Below, piece by piece: positions 10,404 through 19,807 of a stretch of 64,000 bases of DNA. How positions within the stretch are numbered: position 1 is the stretch's first letter; the number at the start of each line of letters is the position of its first letter. The notes under the pieces were generated by a model. That model was not told the origin of the DNA. It did no database searches and was given only the letters and a program-made list of their open reading frames with translations. The position numbers and the translations under genes were made by a program. Source of the stretch: Arcobacteraceae bacterium (GTDB lineage: Bacteria > Campylobacterota > Campylobacteria > Campylobacterales > Arcobacteraceae); NCBI GenBank assembly GCA_023138835.1, contig JAGLOP010000007.1, forward strand, positions 1-64,000, given 5' to 3'.

Positions 10404-11684
10404 ATGTTTGATAAAAGTACTGATGCTTTCAAAGAAGCAAAGTGTGTGATTCCCGGTGGTGTTGATTCTCCTGTAAGAAGTTTTAGCGGTGTTAAAGGGA
10501 CACCTCCATTTATTCAAAAAGGGGAGGGGAGTTACTTGATAGATATTGATGGTAACAGATACCTTGATTTTGTTCAAAGTTGGGGACCGCTTATATTTGG
10601 TCATTGTGACAAAGATATTGAAGAAGTTGTAATTGATACGGTAAAACAGGGGCTTTCTTTTGGAGCACCGACTGAGCTTGAAACTAAACTGGCAGAAGAA
10701 ATCGTTGAGATGTTTGACAATATCGATAAAGTTAGATTTGTAAGCTCCGGTACTGAAGCTGTGATGAGTGCTATTAGATTGGCGCGAGGAGTAACTTCTC
10801 GTGATGATATTGTTAAATTTGAAGGTTGTTATCACGGGCACAGTGATTCACTTCTTGTAAGTGCAGGCAGCGGTATGGCAACTTTTGGAGCACCTAGTAG
10901 TCCAGGTGTTCCTGCTGATTTAGTTAAACATACAATATTAAGTGAATATAACAATATTGAACAGCTTCAAAAATGTTTTGATGAATCTTCTGATATAGCT
11001 TGTATTATTATTGAACCAATTGCCGGAAATATGGGATTGGTACCGGCATCTGAAGAATTTCTAAAAACTTGTAGAGAACTTTGTGATAAACATGGTGCGT
11101 TATTAATCTTTGATGAAGTTATGACTGGATTTAGAGCAAGTTTAAAAGGTGCTGGCGGAATAGTTGAGACAACTCCTGATATTGTGACATTTGGTAAAGT
11201 TATTGGTGCCGGTATGCCTGTAGGTGCTTTTGCCGCACGACAAGAGATTATGTGTCAATTAAGCCCTGAAGGTAAAATTTATCAAGCTGGAACTTTAAGT
11301 GGAAATCCTGTAGCTATGGCGGCAGGTCTTAAATCATTACAAAAATTAAAAGCGGATAAAGATATTTACAACAGATTAAATGCAAAAGCCCTTAGATTAA
11401 CAACTGGTTTAAAAGAAGTAGCATCAAAACATAATATACCGCTTCAAGTAGACACAAGAGGTAGTATGTTTGGATTTTTCTTCTGTGAGATGATGCCTGT
11501 AAATATGAAAGAAGTAGGGAAGTGTGATTTTGATAGATTTTCGCTTTTTCATCATGAGATGTTAAAAAAAGGTTTTTATTTTGCTTGTAGTCAGTATGAA
11601 GCTGGATTTATTTGTGATACTATGACTGATGATGATATTGATGCTGCAATAAAAGCTGCAAATGAAGTGATGGCTAACTTATAA
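10404..11684 (+). CDS. hemL: Glutamate-1-semialdehyde 2,1-aminomutase
   Basis: PLP enzyme that converts glutamate-1-semialdehyde to 5-aminolevulinate in the C5 tetrapyrrole route, which feeds haem and the cobalamin pathway further right. At 426 residues it has normal length. Diagnostic segments are [12 protein letters not shown] near the N terminus, [27 protein letters not shown] and [15 protein letters not shown] with the PLP lysine at about 265. The start has an AGATAGGA-like site. It forms a tight operon with the next two genes; only one base separates its stop from the following ATG. Confidence 0.97.
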   Translation: MFDKSTDAFKEAKCVIPGGVDSPVRSFSGVKGTPPFIQKGEGSYLIDIDGNRYLDFVQSWGPLIFGHCDKDIEEVVIDTVKQGLSFGAPTELETKLAEEIVEMFDNIDKVRFVSSGTEAVMSAIRLARGVTSRDDIVKFEGCYHGHSDSLLVSAGSGMATFGAPSSPGVPADLVKHTILSEYNNIEQLQKCFDESSDIACIIIEPIAGNMGLVPASEEFLKTCRELCDKHGALLIFDEVMTGFRASLKGAGGIVETTPDIVTFGKVIGAGMPVGAFAARQEIMCQLSPEGKIYQAGTLSGNPVAMAAGLKSLQKLKADKDIYNRLNAKALRLTTGLKEVASKHNIPLQVDTRGSMFGFFFCEMMPVNMKEVGKCDFDRFSLFHHEMLKKGFYFACSQYEAGFICDTMTDDDIDAAIKAANEVMANL

Positions 11685-11685
11685 T

Positions 11686-11991
11686 ATGAGTGAAGAGATT
11701 AAAGACAAGCCCAAACATCAAGGAAAGCTACAAGCTTTGGACAATATGTCTTTGGGTATTTCTATTGCTGTAGCTGTACTTTTTGGAGTAGGAATAGGGC
11801 TGTTGTTAAAAGAGTGGACTGGATATACTTGGACTTTATGGCTTGGTGTATTTTGGGGAATTGCAGCTGCTGTGTTAAATGTAAAAAAAGCTTACGATAA
11901 AATAAAAAAAGATTTAGATAAACTGGCACATGATCCTAAATATACATATGGAATGAAAAATGGAGTTAAAGACGAAGAAGACGATGATTAA
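11686..11991 (+). CDS. AtpZ/AtpI-like small membrane protein
   Basis: A 101-residue protein with two predicted membrane helices (about residues 25-43 and 50-66) separated by a short loop, and a charged acidic C terminus. The Gly-rich first helix (GIGLLLKEWTGYTWTLWLG) fits the AtpZ/AtpI family, which assists F1Fo ATP synthase assembly or magnesium handling. ATP synthase genes are not nearby; the position after hemL is one I recall from other Campylobacterota. It starts one base after hemL and overlaps the next gene by eight bases. Confidence 0.75.
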   Translation: MSEEIKDKPKHQGKLQALDNMSLGISIAVAVLFGVGIGLLLKEWTGYTWTLWLGVFWGIAAAVLNVKKAYDKIKKDLDKLAHDPKYTYGMKNGVKDEEDDD

Positions 11992-12520
11992 AAAATTTGC
12001 TAAAGTTTTTTTAATTGTTGATTTTGGAGTGATACTTTTTTGTCTTCTTCAAGGAAATACAACTTGGCTTTTAAATACTCAAGTTGCATTTGCAAGTTCC
12101 TTACTTATCACTATTGGTTCTTATTTAGGATATAAAAGAAATATAGAAAAAAGAGTGGAAAATCTTGATCCAGAATTAATGGCAGATACTCCCGATACTA
12201 TTGACCGTCTTGATGACCCGTTTGATTTATATAGTGAATGTGAAATTAATGAGAAAGAATTAAATAAAGAAGAAGTAAAAGAGATATTTCTTGAGGAAAA
12301 GAAAAAATTAAAAAACCAGAATACTGTTAAAAATACATTTCAAAGTATTGGCGGTGCATCATCTTTTTACAGATTAGCCGGTTATGCCGGGTTGGTTATT
12401 GGATTCTTTTATCTAAATAACAATAACTTACTTGACCCAATCTCATATTTAATTGGATTTATCATAGTTCCCGTAGCTACATTAGCTACAAGGCTTACGA
12501 TAAAAGAAGAAGAAAGCTAA
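11984..12520 (+). CDS. Conserved membrane protein downstream of hemL
   Basis: 178 residues from the ATG at 11984, chosen over the earlier ATG at 11960 because it begins MIKKFAKVFLIVDFG directly at the first membrane helix and overlaps the previous stop by only eight bases. Four membrane segments are likely: two at the N terminus (about 5-23 and 30-48) and two at the C terminus, with a charged Glu/Lys-rich middle of about 80 residues. The family is known to me only as a conserved epsilonproteobacterial membrane protein following hemL. Function is unknown. Its last codons form one arm of the hairpin shared with rpoD. Confidence 0.65.
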   Translation: MIKKFAKVFLIVDFGVILFCLLQGNTTWLLNTQVAFASSLLITIGSYLGYKRNIEKRVENLDPELMADTPDTIDRLDDPFDLYSECEINEKELNKEEVKEIFLEEKKKLKNQNTVKNTFQSIGGASSFYRLAGYAGLVIGFFYLNNNNLLDPISYLIGFIIVPVATLATRLTIKEEES

Positions 12521-12533
12521 TTTTTAGCTTTCT
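12511..12533. terminator. Bidirectional hairpin spanning both convergent stop codons
   Basis: AGAAAGCTAA at 12511-12520 pairs perfectly with TTAGCTTTCT at 12524-12533 across a three-base TTT loop. Each arm encodes Glu-Ser-stop, the ends of the upstream membrane protein (plus) and of rpoD (minus). The symmetry fits a two-way terminator, though no long T-run follows either arm. Confidence 0.6.
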
Positions 12534-14395
12534 ACATAGTTTTTAAGATTTTTTCCTACTTTTGGATGTTTTAGTTTTTTAATTGCACTACTTTCAATTT
12601 GTCTAACTCTCTCTCTTGTTACACTTAAAGCATTACCAATTTCTTCAAGAGTTCTATCACTCTCGTCATGCATCAAACCATATCTCATTCTTACAACTGC
12701 TTGTTCTCTTTCATTTAGTTGGCCTAAAATCTGGTCAATTTGCATTTGTAAATCTTCTTTCATGATATTATCAATTGGACTAGGTGCTTTTTCATCAGCT
12801 ACAAAATCTCCAAACTTACCATCTTCTTCACTACCTATTGGAGCATCAAGAGAAACTGGCTCTTTAGTGATTTTAATAACTTGTTTAACTTTGTCTATTG
12901 TAAGTCCCACTGCTTTTGCAATCCAATCTAAACTAGGCTCTTTACCTTCTTCTTGAATCCCTTGACGAATAACTTTATTAATTCTGTTAATTGTTTCAAT
13001 CATATGAATTGGAATTCTAATAGTTCTTGCTTGGTCAGCAATCGCTCTTGAAATTGCTTGTCGTATCCACCATGTAGCATAAGTTGAAAATTTATAACCT
13101 TTTTTATATTCAAACTTGTCAACAGCTTTCATTAATCCAATATTACCCTCTTGAATTAAATCTAAAAACGGCAATCCTCTATTTGTGTATCTTTTTGCAA
13201 TAGATACCACAAGCCGTAAATTTGATCTTGCCATTCTTGTTTTTGCTTCATCTGTTATTTTTTTACCAAGTTTGATTTGACCTAAGATATCAACAAGTTC
13301 TTCCTCTTCTAAGTCAAATCCACCTTTACTGGCTTCTCTAGTTTGAAATAACTTTTTAATTTCCATATAAGTACTTACCATTGTAGCTTCAGGAACCATA
13401 CCTATAATATCAACTTTAGAAAGATTTAAAATCTTTTCCAAAAGTTTCTTATGGTTTTCTAATAATATATCATTAAATAACGGTAATTTATATTCTAACC
13501 TTTTTAACTCAGTTTCAAATCCCTCATCACTTTGAAGTGATGTTTCCATCGCCTTTACTATCTCTGTAATTAATTTACTAGTGGGTCCTAAATCTATCAA
13601 TGCTTCTTTTAAAACTTTCTTTTTAAACACAATCGCCAATTCAAAAGTAAGTAAATCAATTTCACTATTACTTTTTGCTACTTCTTTAGAGATAAATTTC
13701 ATCCAGTCTTTTTTTGCTTTTTCAACAATTTTAAAAGCTACAATAATTTTTTCGCCTCTTTTATCTATTTTTTTAGGTTTCTTTTTATCATTATCTTCAT
13801 TGCCTGGTACCTCTTCTTCTCTCTTATCCTCTATAACTTCTGTTGTATCATCTCCACCATCATCATCTTCATCATCAAAACTTCTAAAAAGTTCCTTTAC
13901 TTTTCTTTCACGATTTACAAGTGGTTCTTTATATTCTAAAATAAAATCTACAAGATATGGTACAGAACATATAGCATCTAAAATTGCATCTTCACCACTT
14001 TCCATTTGCTTACTTATTTCAATCTCTTCCTCTTTTGTAAGTAGATTTACTTTACCCATCTCTCTTAAATACATTCTTACAGGAGAATCACTTCTACTCC
14101 ACTCTAAAAGTTCTTTATTTTGCAATAAATCATAAGAGTCTGAATCACTTGAAGCAATAGCTTTTTTTCTTGCATCTGCTCTCTTTTTTAATTCAAGTTC
14201 ATTTAATCTTTTTGCTTGTTCTTGCGAACTAATTAAAGTTACATTAAATAACTGAACAAGTGCTAATATTTTTTTAATAACACTTACAGTTGGTGCTTTT
14301 GGAAAAATTTTACTTATATTTTCATATGTAAGGGTGCTGTCTTTATAATCTTTAATTAATTTTTCAAGTACTTTATTGAAATCTTTTGCTGCCAT
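12524..14395 (-). CDS. rpoD: Primary RNA polymerase sigma-70 factor RpoD
   Basis: Housekeeping sigma factor, 623 residues. Region 1.2 ([17 protein letters not shown]), an acidic non-conserved insert rich in Asp/Glu, region 2 ([52 protein letters not shown]), region 3 and region 4 ([19 protein letters not shown]) are all present. The start is set at [10 protein letters not shown] (14395) rather than an in-frame TTG 45 bases upstream, because that TTG lies upstream of the TATAAT box at 14430-14435 and so outside the transcript. The gene converges on the hemL operon and diverges from leuD. Confidence 0.97.
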   Translation of the reverse strand: MAAKDFNKVLEKLIKDYKDSTLTYENISKIFPKAPTVSVIKKILALVQLFNVTLISSQEQAKRLNELELKKRADARKKAIASSDSDSYDLLQNKELLEWSRSDSPVRMYLREMGKVNLLTKEEEIEISKQMESGEDAILDAICSVPYLVDFILEYKEPLVNRERKVKELFRSFDDEDDDGGDDTTEVIEDKREEEVPGNEDNDKKKPKKIDKRGEKIIVAFKIVEKAKKDWMKFISKEVAKSNSEIDLLTFELAIVFKKKVLKEALIDLGPTSKLITEIVKAMETSLQSDEGFETELKRLEYKLPLFNDILLENHKKLLEKILNLSKVDIIGMVPEATMVSTYMEIKKLFQTREASKGGFDLEEEELVDILGQIKLGKKITDEAKTRMARSNLRLVVSIAKRYTNRGLPFLDLIQEGNIGLMKAVDKFEYKKGYKFSTYATWWIRQAISRAIADQARTIRIPIHMIETINRINKVIRQGIQEEGKEPSLDWIAKAVGLTIDKVKQVIKITKEPVSLDAPIGSEEDGKFGDFVADEKAPSPIDNIMKEDLQMQIDQILGQLNEREQAVVRMRYGLMHDESDRTLEEIGNALSVTRERVRQIESSAIKKLKHPKVGKNLKNYVES

Positions 14396-14429
14396 TATGG
14401 TAAAACCTTGCTTTAAATTTAAGGTTTGT

Positions 14430-14435
14430 ATTATA
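14430..14435 (-). promoter_or_regulatory. rpoD promoter -10 box
   Basis: On the minus strand the sequence reads GGGTATAATAC, a perfect TATAAT about 35 bases upstream of the rpoD ATG. No conserved -35 is expected for epsilonproteobacterial sigma-70 promoters, which instead use periodic AT-rich tracts. Confidence 0.6.
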
Positions 14436-14488
14436 CCCAATATTTATAAACATCGCATTAATTAATCTATTTTTTTTAATATTTTAGC

Positions 14489-14494
14489 TATAAT
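14489..14494 (+). promoter_or_regulatory. leuD promoter -10 box
   Basis: A perfect TATAAT within TTTTAGCTATAATCGGGG lies behind a T-rich run. It predicts a start near 14501 and a leader of about 29 bases, which contains AAGGAA at 14515-14520, well placed for the ATG at 14530. Confidence 0.65.
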
Positions 14495-14529
14495 CGGGGA
14501 AATTTTATAGATTCAAGGAAAAATAATAT

Positions 14530-15063
14530 ATGATAGAACAAAGTGAAACTCGACCAAAGGTCGCAAATAATATTACAGGAGATGTTTGGACATTTGGTGA
14601 CAATATTGATACAGATTTAATCATAGCTGCAAGATATTTAAATAGTAGTGATGCTGAACATTTAGCAAAATATGTGATGGAAGATGCTGATCCGTCATTT
14701 GCTTCAAAAGTAAAAAAAGGTGATATCATCGTTGCCGGTGAGAATTTTGGTTGCGGAAGTAGTAGAGAACACGCTCCAATAGCACTGAAAGCTGCTGGTA
14801 TAAGTGCAATCATAGCACCTACCTTTGCTAGAATATTTTATAGAAATGCTTTTAATATGGGGCTTCCTATTTTTGAACTTAAAGAGGCAAATGAGATAAA
14901 AGAAACTGATAATATAACAGTAGATTTAGATAGTGGCGAGATTATTAACAACACTACAAATAAAACTTATAAATTTACTCCGATCCCTCCATTTATGCAA
15001 GAATTATTATCTACTGGCGGATTGATGGAATTTGCAAAAAAGGAAGCAAGTGAAAAATTATAA
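14530..15063 (+). CDS. leuD: 3-isopropylmalate dehydratase small subunit
   Basis: Swivelling-domain subunit of isopropylmalate isomerase in leucine biosynthesis; it works with LeuC, which is not in the window. 177 residues, the short LeuD class rather than the longer enteric form. Signature segments: WTFGDNIDTDLIIAARYL, AGENFGCGSSREHAPIAL and IIAPTFARIFYRNAFNMGLP. The preceding AAGGAA site supports the start. The last 14 bases overlap leuB, so the two subsequent leucine steps are translationally coupled. Confidence 0.95.
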   Translation: MIEQSETRPKVANNITGDVWTFGDNIDTDLIIAARYLNSSDAEHLAKYVMEDADPSFASKVKKGDIIVAGENFGCGSSREHAPIALKAAGISAIIAPTFARIFYRNAFNMGLPIFELKEANEIKETDNITVDLDSGEIINNTTNKTYKFTPIPPFMQELLSTGGLMEFAKKEASEKL

Positions 15064-16114
15064 TATATCACTTATCAAAGGTGATGGGATAGGTGTAGAG
15101 ATTGTTGATGAGGCAGTAAAAGTTTTAGATGCTGTTGGAAAAAAATTTGATATAAATTTTGACTATAAAGAATACTTAATGGGTGGATGTGCAATTGATG
15201 CTACGGGAAATCCACTGCCACAAGAAACAATTGATGGTGTTTTAAATAGTGATGCTTGTTTATTCGGAGCAATTGGTGGTCCAAAATGGGACAATCAGCC
15301 AAGAGAATTAAGACCTGAATCTGGACTTTTAAAATTTAGAAAAGAGATGGGTGTATTTGCAAATCTCAGACCTGCTATTGTATATGATGAATTAGTTGAT
15401 GCCAGCAGCCTTAAACCAGAAGTTATCAAAGGTGTTGATATTATGGTAGTACGAGAGCTTATTGGTGGAATTTACTTTGGAGAACCTAAAGGTAAAACTG
15501 AAACTAAAGGTTGGAATACCATGGTTTATGAAGTTTATGAGATTGAAAGAATCGCTCATGTTGCTTTTAAATTAGCTATGAAAAGAGATAAAAAATTATG
15601 TTCAATAGATAAAGCGAATGTTTTAGATGTATCTCAACTTTGGAGAGAAACTGTTGAAAAAATTGCAGTAGAATATCCGGAAGTTAAATTATCACATATG
15701 TATGTAGATAATTGTGCTATGCAGCTTATTGCAAATCCAAAACAATTTGATGTAATACTTACTGGAAATATTTTTGGAGATATTTTAAGTGATGAAGCAA
15801 GTATGTTAAGTGGAAGTATTGGACTTTTACCATCAGCTTCTACAGGAGAAAAAACAGCAGTTTATGAACCAATCCATGGATCTGCTCCCGATATTACAGG
15901 AATGGGCATAGCAAACCCAATTGCTACAATTAGTAGTGCCAGTATGATGTTAAGATATTCTTTAAATGAAGAAGAAGCTGCTGATGCTATTGATATTGCT
16001 ATTAAAAAAGCTATGAGTGAGGGATATAGAACAAAAGATTTAGCAGCATTTGATGCTAAAGAAGTTGTTACAACAACTCAAATGGGTGATATTATTACCT
16101 CTTATTTAAAATAA
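15050..16114 (+). CDS. leuB: 3-isopropylmalate dehydrogenase, GTG start
   Basis: NAD-dependent oxidative decarboxylation of 3-isopropylmalate in leucine synthesis. 354 residues from the GTG at 15050, which is preceded by AAGGAAG with correct spacing and gives MKNYNISLIKGDGIGVEIVD, matching the usual N terminus; the in-frame ATG at 15032 would add six non-conserved residues. Family motifs include FGAIGGPKWD, LRPESGLLKFRKEMGVFANLRP and FGDILSDEASMLSGSIGLLPSA with the NAD-binding EPIHGSAPDI. It overlaps leuD by 14 bases and ends before a hairpin. Confidence 0.95.
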   Translation: MKNYNISLIKGDGIGVEIVDEAVKVLDAVGKKFDINFDYKEYLMGGCAIDATGNPLPQETIDGVLNSDACLFGAIGGPKWDNQPRELRPESGLLKFRKEMGVFANLRPAIVYDELVDASSLKPEVIKGVDIMVVRELIGGIYFGEPKGKTETKGWNTMVYEVYEIERIAHVAFKLAMKRDKKLCSIDKANVLDVSQLWRETVEKIAVEYPEVKLSHMYVDNCAMQLIANPKQFDVILTGNIFGDILSDEASMLSGSIGLLPSASTGEKTAVYEPIHGSAPDITGMGIANPIATISSASMMLRYSLNEEEAADAIDIAIKKAMSEGYRTKDLAAFDAKEVVTTTQMGDIITSYLK

Positions 16115-16123
16115 TATATTTAC

Positions 16124-16161
16124 AACTTTTCGTTCTCAAGTGAAACTTTAGAACGAAAGTT
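16124..16161. terminator. Hairpin between leuB and the convergent diguanylate cyclase gene
   Basis: AACTTTTCGTTCT (16124-16136) pairs with AGAACGAAAGTT (16150-16161), with one bulged base and a 13-base loop. T-rich sequence follows on the plus strand, so it can terminate leuB and probably also the minus-strand cyclase transcript. Confidence 0.6.
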
Positions 16162-16167
16162 TTCTTA

Positions 16168-18024
16168 CTAAAATATATCTATCGTACTTCTCATATCTTC
16201 TTTAAATTTAACTACTTTATTTCTACCGCTGTCTTTTGCTTCATATAATGCAATATCAGAATTTATAACAACTTCTTGTAGATTGTCACTATCAGTAGGA
16301 AAGAGAGAAACACCTGTACTGATTGTTTTATAAAAGTTATCACCATTTGCTAGTTTAATAGGTGTTTTAGCTACATTCTCTCTAATTTTATTGGCAACAT
16401 CTAAAACATGATTCTCATCAATATTTACTAACAATACCAAGAATTCTTCACCACCCATTCTAATTGCGATATCAGATTCTCTAATACTTGATTTAATCAC
16501 TTTTCCAAGCATTCTTAATACTTGATCTCCAACATCATGACCATGTTCATCATTTACAGCCTTAAAGTGATCCATATCAAGCATAAGAACTGCAATATTA
16601 AATCCTTCTCTTATTGCTAACGGTACTAACATTTTAGATTCTTCATCAAAGAATTTTCTATTATAAAGACCAGTTAAAGAATCTCTATATACAGATTCAT
16701 TTAATTCAGTCATAATAGATTTAACTTTTATAGCAGGAATTGCTTCTTCAATATATTTTTTAATAAATGTAATATGATTATTTTTCAAAATATCAAATTC
16801 ATCTTGCGTATTAACTAAAAGACGAATCACCAATGTCACATTATCCATAAGTTTAATAGGGATACAATAATGCAAAAACTTATCTTCACTCTCGAAACAT
16901 GCACATGCTTTATGATCATTTATAGTATAAACATCTTGTGATATTTTATATGCTCTACAGAGATTAAAATCATTTGACTTATTGCACTCTTGAATCTCTT
17001 CTCCCTGGGTCCATACTTTAGTGCTAATCTTATTTATATCATCATACATAGTAAAATTAAAATTATGAATATTAAATTTATTTTTTAATATTTGACTCAT
17101 TCTAGAGTATATTTCATCAACAGTTGTATCAATTTCTATTTGTTTTTTAAAATTATATATATCTGAAAGATTATTAATAATAGTATGTGTGTTTAAAAAA
17201 GAATTACTTCCACAAGTTGCACTTTGTCCTGTAAAATTTTTCAATTTATTATCAATACCATCAAAAGCTATTTGAAGTTCATTAACAAAATAATTATAAT
17301 TATCAACTAATATATCGGCTTCTTTACCTTTAGTCAGTCCCAAAGGTTTCATAATATTATTAAATCTGCCATTTGTAGATTCTTTAACACTAAAACCTAT
17401 TCTTTCAAATGTTTCAATATAAGGTTTTAAAATGGCATTTGTTATTATAATAATTAAAAATATTAAAAGTATAGTTACAATTGATACCATATACAAAGAC
17501 TCTTTACCCATCTGCTGCATATAAGACATATCTAATTCAATTGATACAGCACCTAAAACATCTTTTACTTTAACACTGTGACATTGAAGACAATTAATTT
17601 GAGTATTGCTTGTAGCTATATATGGTATTGTTATTCTTACACTGGCTTTAGATAAAAATATATCTTCATTCATTTTAGATTGTGTTATACCTGTTTTTAA
17701 TACCTCTTTATCCATCTCATCTCTTGGCAGCTCACTTTCTCTACCTTCCCCATACTCTTGAGTTACTTTTTCACCTCTGATTATCCACAAAGACTCTATC
17801 TCTTTCATTGATGTAACAGCATTTATAAAACCATCTCTTTTATCCATAGTTCCGTTTATCATATGTGAAGTTAAACCATCTTTAACAAGTTGAGATATTC
17901 TAATAGCTTCATTAGTTGCAGAATTTATTGCAATATTTCTAAGATTATATGTCTGAAATATAATAAAAAATATAGCAACAGTTACAAATAAAAGTATAAA
18001 TCTACTTATTAATTTTCTTTTCAT
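16168..18024 (-). CDS. Membrane diguanylate cyclase with haem-c motif and Cys-rich GAF-like domain
   Basis: Predicted to make c-di-GMP. 618 residues: membrane helix (8-26), periplasmic sensor (27-178) holding CLQCH at 145-149, a CxxCH covalent haem attachment motif, second helix (about 180-198), a linker, a GAF-like domain (about 285-435) with several cysteines (a C-x9-C pair, a CxC and a further Cys), then GGDEF (about 450-610) with an intact GGEEF A-site at 524-528. Periplasmic haem-c sensors suggest redox, oxygen or NO sensing; the cytosolic cysteines may bind a metal cluster. Neither is proven. The start has AAAGGATTCAT before ATG. It follows the metallo-hydrolase by nine bases in the dnaJ operon. 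Confidence 0.85.
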   Translation of the reverse strand: MKRKLISRFILLFVTVAIFFIIFQTYNLRNIAINSATNEAIRISQLVKDGLTSHMINGTMDKRDGFINAVTSMKEIESLWIIRGEKVTQEYGEGRESELPRDEMDKEVLKTGITQSKMNEDIFLSKASVRITIPYIATSNTQINCLQCHSVKVKDVLGAVSIELDMSYMQQMGKESLYMVSIVTILLIFLIIIITNAILKPYIETFERIGFSVKESTNGRFNNIMKPLGLTKGKEADILVDNYNYFVNELQIAFDGIDNKLKNFTGQSATCGSNSFLNTHTIINNLSDIYNFKKQIEIDTTVDEIYSRMSQILKNKFNIHNFNFTMYDDINKISTKVWTQGEEIQECNKSNDFNLCRAYKISQDVYTINDHKACACFESEDKFLHYCIPIKLMDNVTLVIRLLVNTQDEFDILKNNHITFIKKYIEEAIPAIKVKSIMTELNESVYRDSLTGLYNRKFFDEESKMLVPLAIREGFNIAVLMLDMDHFKAVNDEHGHDVGDQVLRMLGKVIKSSIRESDIAIRMGGEEFLVLLVNIDENHVLDVANKIRENVAKTPIKLANGDNFYKTISTGVSLFPTDSDNLQEVVINSDIALYEAKDSGRNKVVKFKEDMRSTIDIF

Positions 18025-18033
18025 ATGAATCCT

Positions 18034-18627
18034 TTAAATATAATTCAACCAAGCTTTTAATGAATCTTTTTCTTTTAAAAGTGTAGTTGTACCACCATGA
18101 CCTGTATAAATTTTAAAATCCTTATCCCAAGATAAAACTTTATTTATACTAGCCTTCATATCAGATGGATTTGAATATGGAAAATCAACTCTTCCAATAG
18201 ACTGTGCAAATATAAAATCTCCGGTAAAAAGACAATCTTCTATCTCAATGGCACTACAGCCTGGAGTATGACCGGGGAAATGATGAAATTTAAACTTTAA
18301 ACCATCAAGATTAAATTCTTCACTATCATTAACCTCTACATCAGCTTGACTACTTGGTGTTCCCTGTGAAAAAGGGTCGTCTTTTAACATAAAACAATCA
18401 TCTTTCGGGCAATAAATAGGTATGTCAAGTTTTTCTTTTAACTCTTTATTACTCCAAACATGGTCAAAATGACCATGAGTATTAAGTATCGCAACTGGGT
18501 TTGTGATATTATCCAATACCCACTGTGTAGCACCCATACCAGGGTCTATAATAATATCTTTACTATCAATAGTTACAATATAACAATTTGTTTGATAATC
18601 ACCCATGGGTGCATAATTTACTATCAT
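18034..18627 (-). CDS. Metallo-beta-lactamase-fold hydrolase (glyoxalase II-like)
   Basis: 197 residues, the single-domain MBL size. Metal-binding motifs are in place: THGHFDH near residue 51 (HxHxDH), a later GHTPGCSAIE with the third His, FTGDFIF with the bridging Asp, and the C-terminal YTGHGGTT. The layout fits the YcbL/glyoxalase II-like group, which hydrolyses S-lactoylglutathione or related thioesters; the substrate is not shown by the sequence. Its ATG overlaps the dnaJ stop in TAATG, so it is probably translated by re-initiation. Confidence 0.85.
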   Translation of the reverse strand: MIVNYAPMGDYQTNCYIVTIDSKDIIIDPGMGATQWVLDNITNPVAILNTHGHFDHVWSNKELKEKLDIPIYCPKDDCFMLKDDPFSQGTPSSQADVEVNDSEEFNLDGLKFKFHHFPGHTPGCSAIEIEDCLFTGDFIFAQSIGRVDFPYSNPSDMKASINKVLSWDKDFKIYTGHGGTTTLLKEKDSLKAWLNYI

Positions 18628-19745
18628 TAACTAAACCAACTTTTTACTTTTTCAAACATACCTGAAAAATTATCTTCATATGGCTTACTTTCAATTCCAA
18701 AACTATCTTGCAGTTTTTCTAAGAGTTCTTGTTGTTCCTCATTTACAGATATAGGATATTGAATTTTAATTTGTACCACAAAATTTCCTTTCCCATATCC
18801 ATTTACGCTTTTTACACCTTCACCTCTAAATGTAAATTGTTCTTTGTCTTTTGTATTTGCAGGAATTTTAAGTTCTAATTCCCCTTTAAGACTTGGCAAT
18901 TTGATAGTAGTTCCAAGGGCTATTTGTGTAAAAAATACAGGAACCTCTAGATAAATATCATCATCATGTCTTACAAAGTGTTTATCTTCATTAACTTGTA
19001 TACTAATATAAAGATCCCCTCGTGTACCATTTGGTGCAATATTTCCTTTTGAACTTACTCTAATTCTATTTCCACTGTTTACACCTTCAGGAATATTGAC
19101 TTCAAAGCTCTCTTTTTTTTCATCATATCCAGCACCATGACAATCTTTACACTTATCTTTCACACTTTGACCACTACCGGCACAATTCGGACAAGTTTGA
19201 GCAAATGTCATAAAACCTTGTCGCATATGAACTTGCCCCTGACCTTGACAAGTATTGCAAGTGCTAAGTTTTCCGCCTTTAGCACCTGTACCTTTACAAC
19301 TTTTACATGCTGTTTTATAGCCAAATTTAATTGTTTTTTTACATCCAAAAACAGCTTCATTGAATTCTAAATTTACTTGAATTTCTGTATCTAAGTTGTA
19401 ATTATATGTTTTTCGTGTCCGTGACTGTCTTCTTCCCCCACCACCGAACATCTCTTCAAACATAGAACTTAAATCTTCAAAGCCGCCACCTTGACTAAAG
19501 CCGCCACCTTGACCATGACCCTCTAATCCTTCTTTTCCATATCTATCATAAATACCTCTTTTTTCATCATCACTTAAAACTTGATAAGCTTCATTGATAG
19601 CTTTAAAACTCTCTTCAGCTTCATTATCATCTGGGTTTTTATCTGGATGGTATTTCATAGCCATTTTTCTATATGCTTTTTTAATGGTACCTTTATCGGC
19701 GCTCTTTTCAACTTCTAGTAATTCATAAAAACAAATATTTGTCAT
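18627..19745 (-). CDS. dnaJ: Chaperone protein DnaJ
   Basis: Hsp40 co-chaperone that stimulates DnaK. 372 residues: J domain (about 4-70) with HPD at 33-35, Gly/Phe region (about 75-110), four CxxCxGxG zinc repeats ([32 protein letters not shown]) and the C-terminal substrate-binding domain. The start has TAGGATAAAAATG. It heads a minus-strand operon with the MBL hydrolase and the cyclase and diverges from recR across a 62-base gap. Confidence 0.97.
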   Translation of the reverse strand: MTNICFYELLEVEKSADKGTIKKAYRKMAMKYHPDKNPDDNEAEESFKAINEAYQVLSDDEKRGIYDRYGKEGLEGHGQGGGFSQGGGFEDLSSMFEEMFGGGGRRQSRTRKTYNYNLDTEIQVNLEFNEAVFGCKKTIKFGYKTACKSCKGTGAKGGKLSTCNTCQGQGQVHMRQGFMTFAQTCPNCAGSGQSVKDKCKDCHGAGYDEKKESFEVNIPEGVNSGNRIRVSSKGNIAPNGTRGDLYISIQVNEDKHFVRHDDDIYLEVPVFFTQIALGTTIKLPSLKGELELKIPANTKDKEQFTFRGEGVKSVNGYGKGNFVVQIKIQYPISVNEEQQELLEKLQDSFGIESKPYEDNFSGMFEKVKSWFS

Positions 19746-19795
19746 TTTTATCCTATATAATATAATTTAATAACGCGATTTTATCTAAATTTTGC

Positions 19796-19801
19796 TAAAA
19801 T
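19796..19801 (+). promoter_or_regulatory. recR -10 box immediately before the ATG (leaderless message predicted)
   Basis: GCTAAAATTCCAAAATG: the TAAAAT hexamer ends six bases before the recR ATG, so transcription would start at or within a base of the start codon, and no AAGGA site is present. This layout predicts a leaderless recR mRNA. Leaderless recR has, as I recall, been seen in Helicobacter pylori. Confidence 0.5.
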
Positions 19802-19807
19802 TCCAAA

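Noticed and set aside
10341-10841. 166-codon minus-strand ORF over the hemL start
   Set aside because: Antisense to the strongly conserved hemL N terminus, with no start signal or homology I recognise.
13581-14135. 184-codon Ser-rich plus-strand ORF
   Set aside because: Shadow of the acidic, Asp/Glu-rich segment of rpoD read in antisense; the Ser-rich composition is a by-product.
14396-14440. Upstream extension of rpoD starting at the TTG at 14440
   Set aside because: The TTG lies upstream of the TATAAT box and would not be in the transcript; the extra 15 residues are not family-like.
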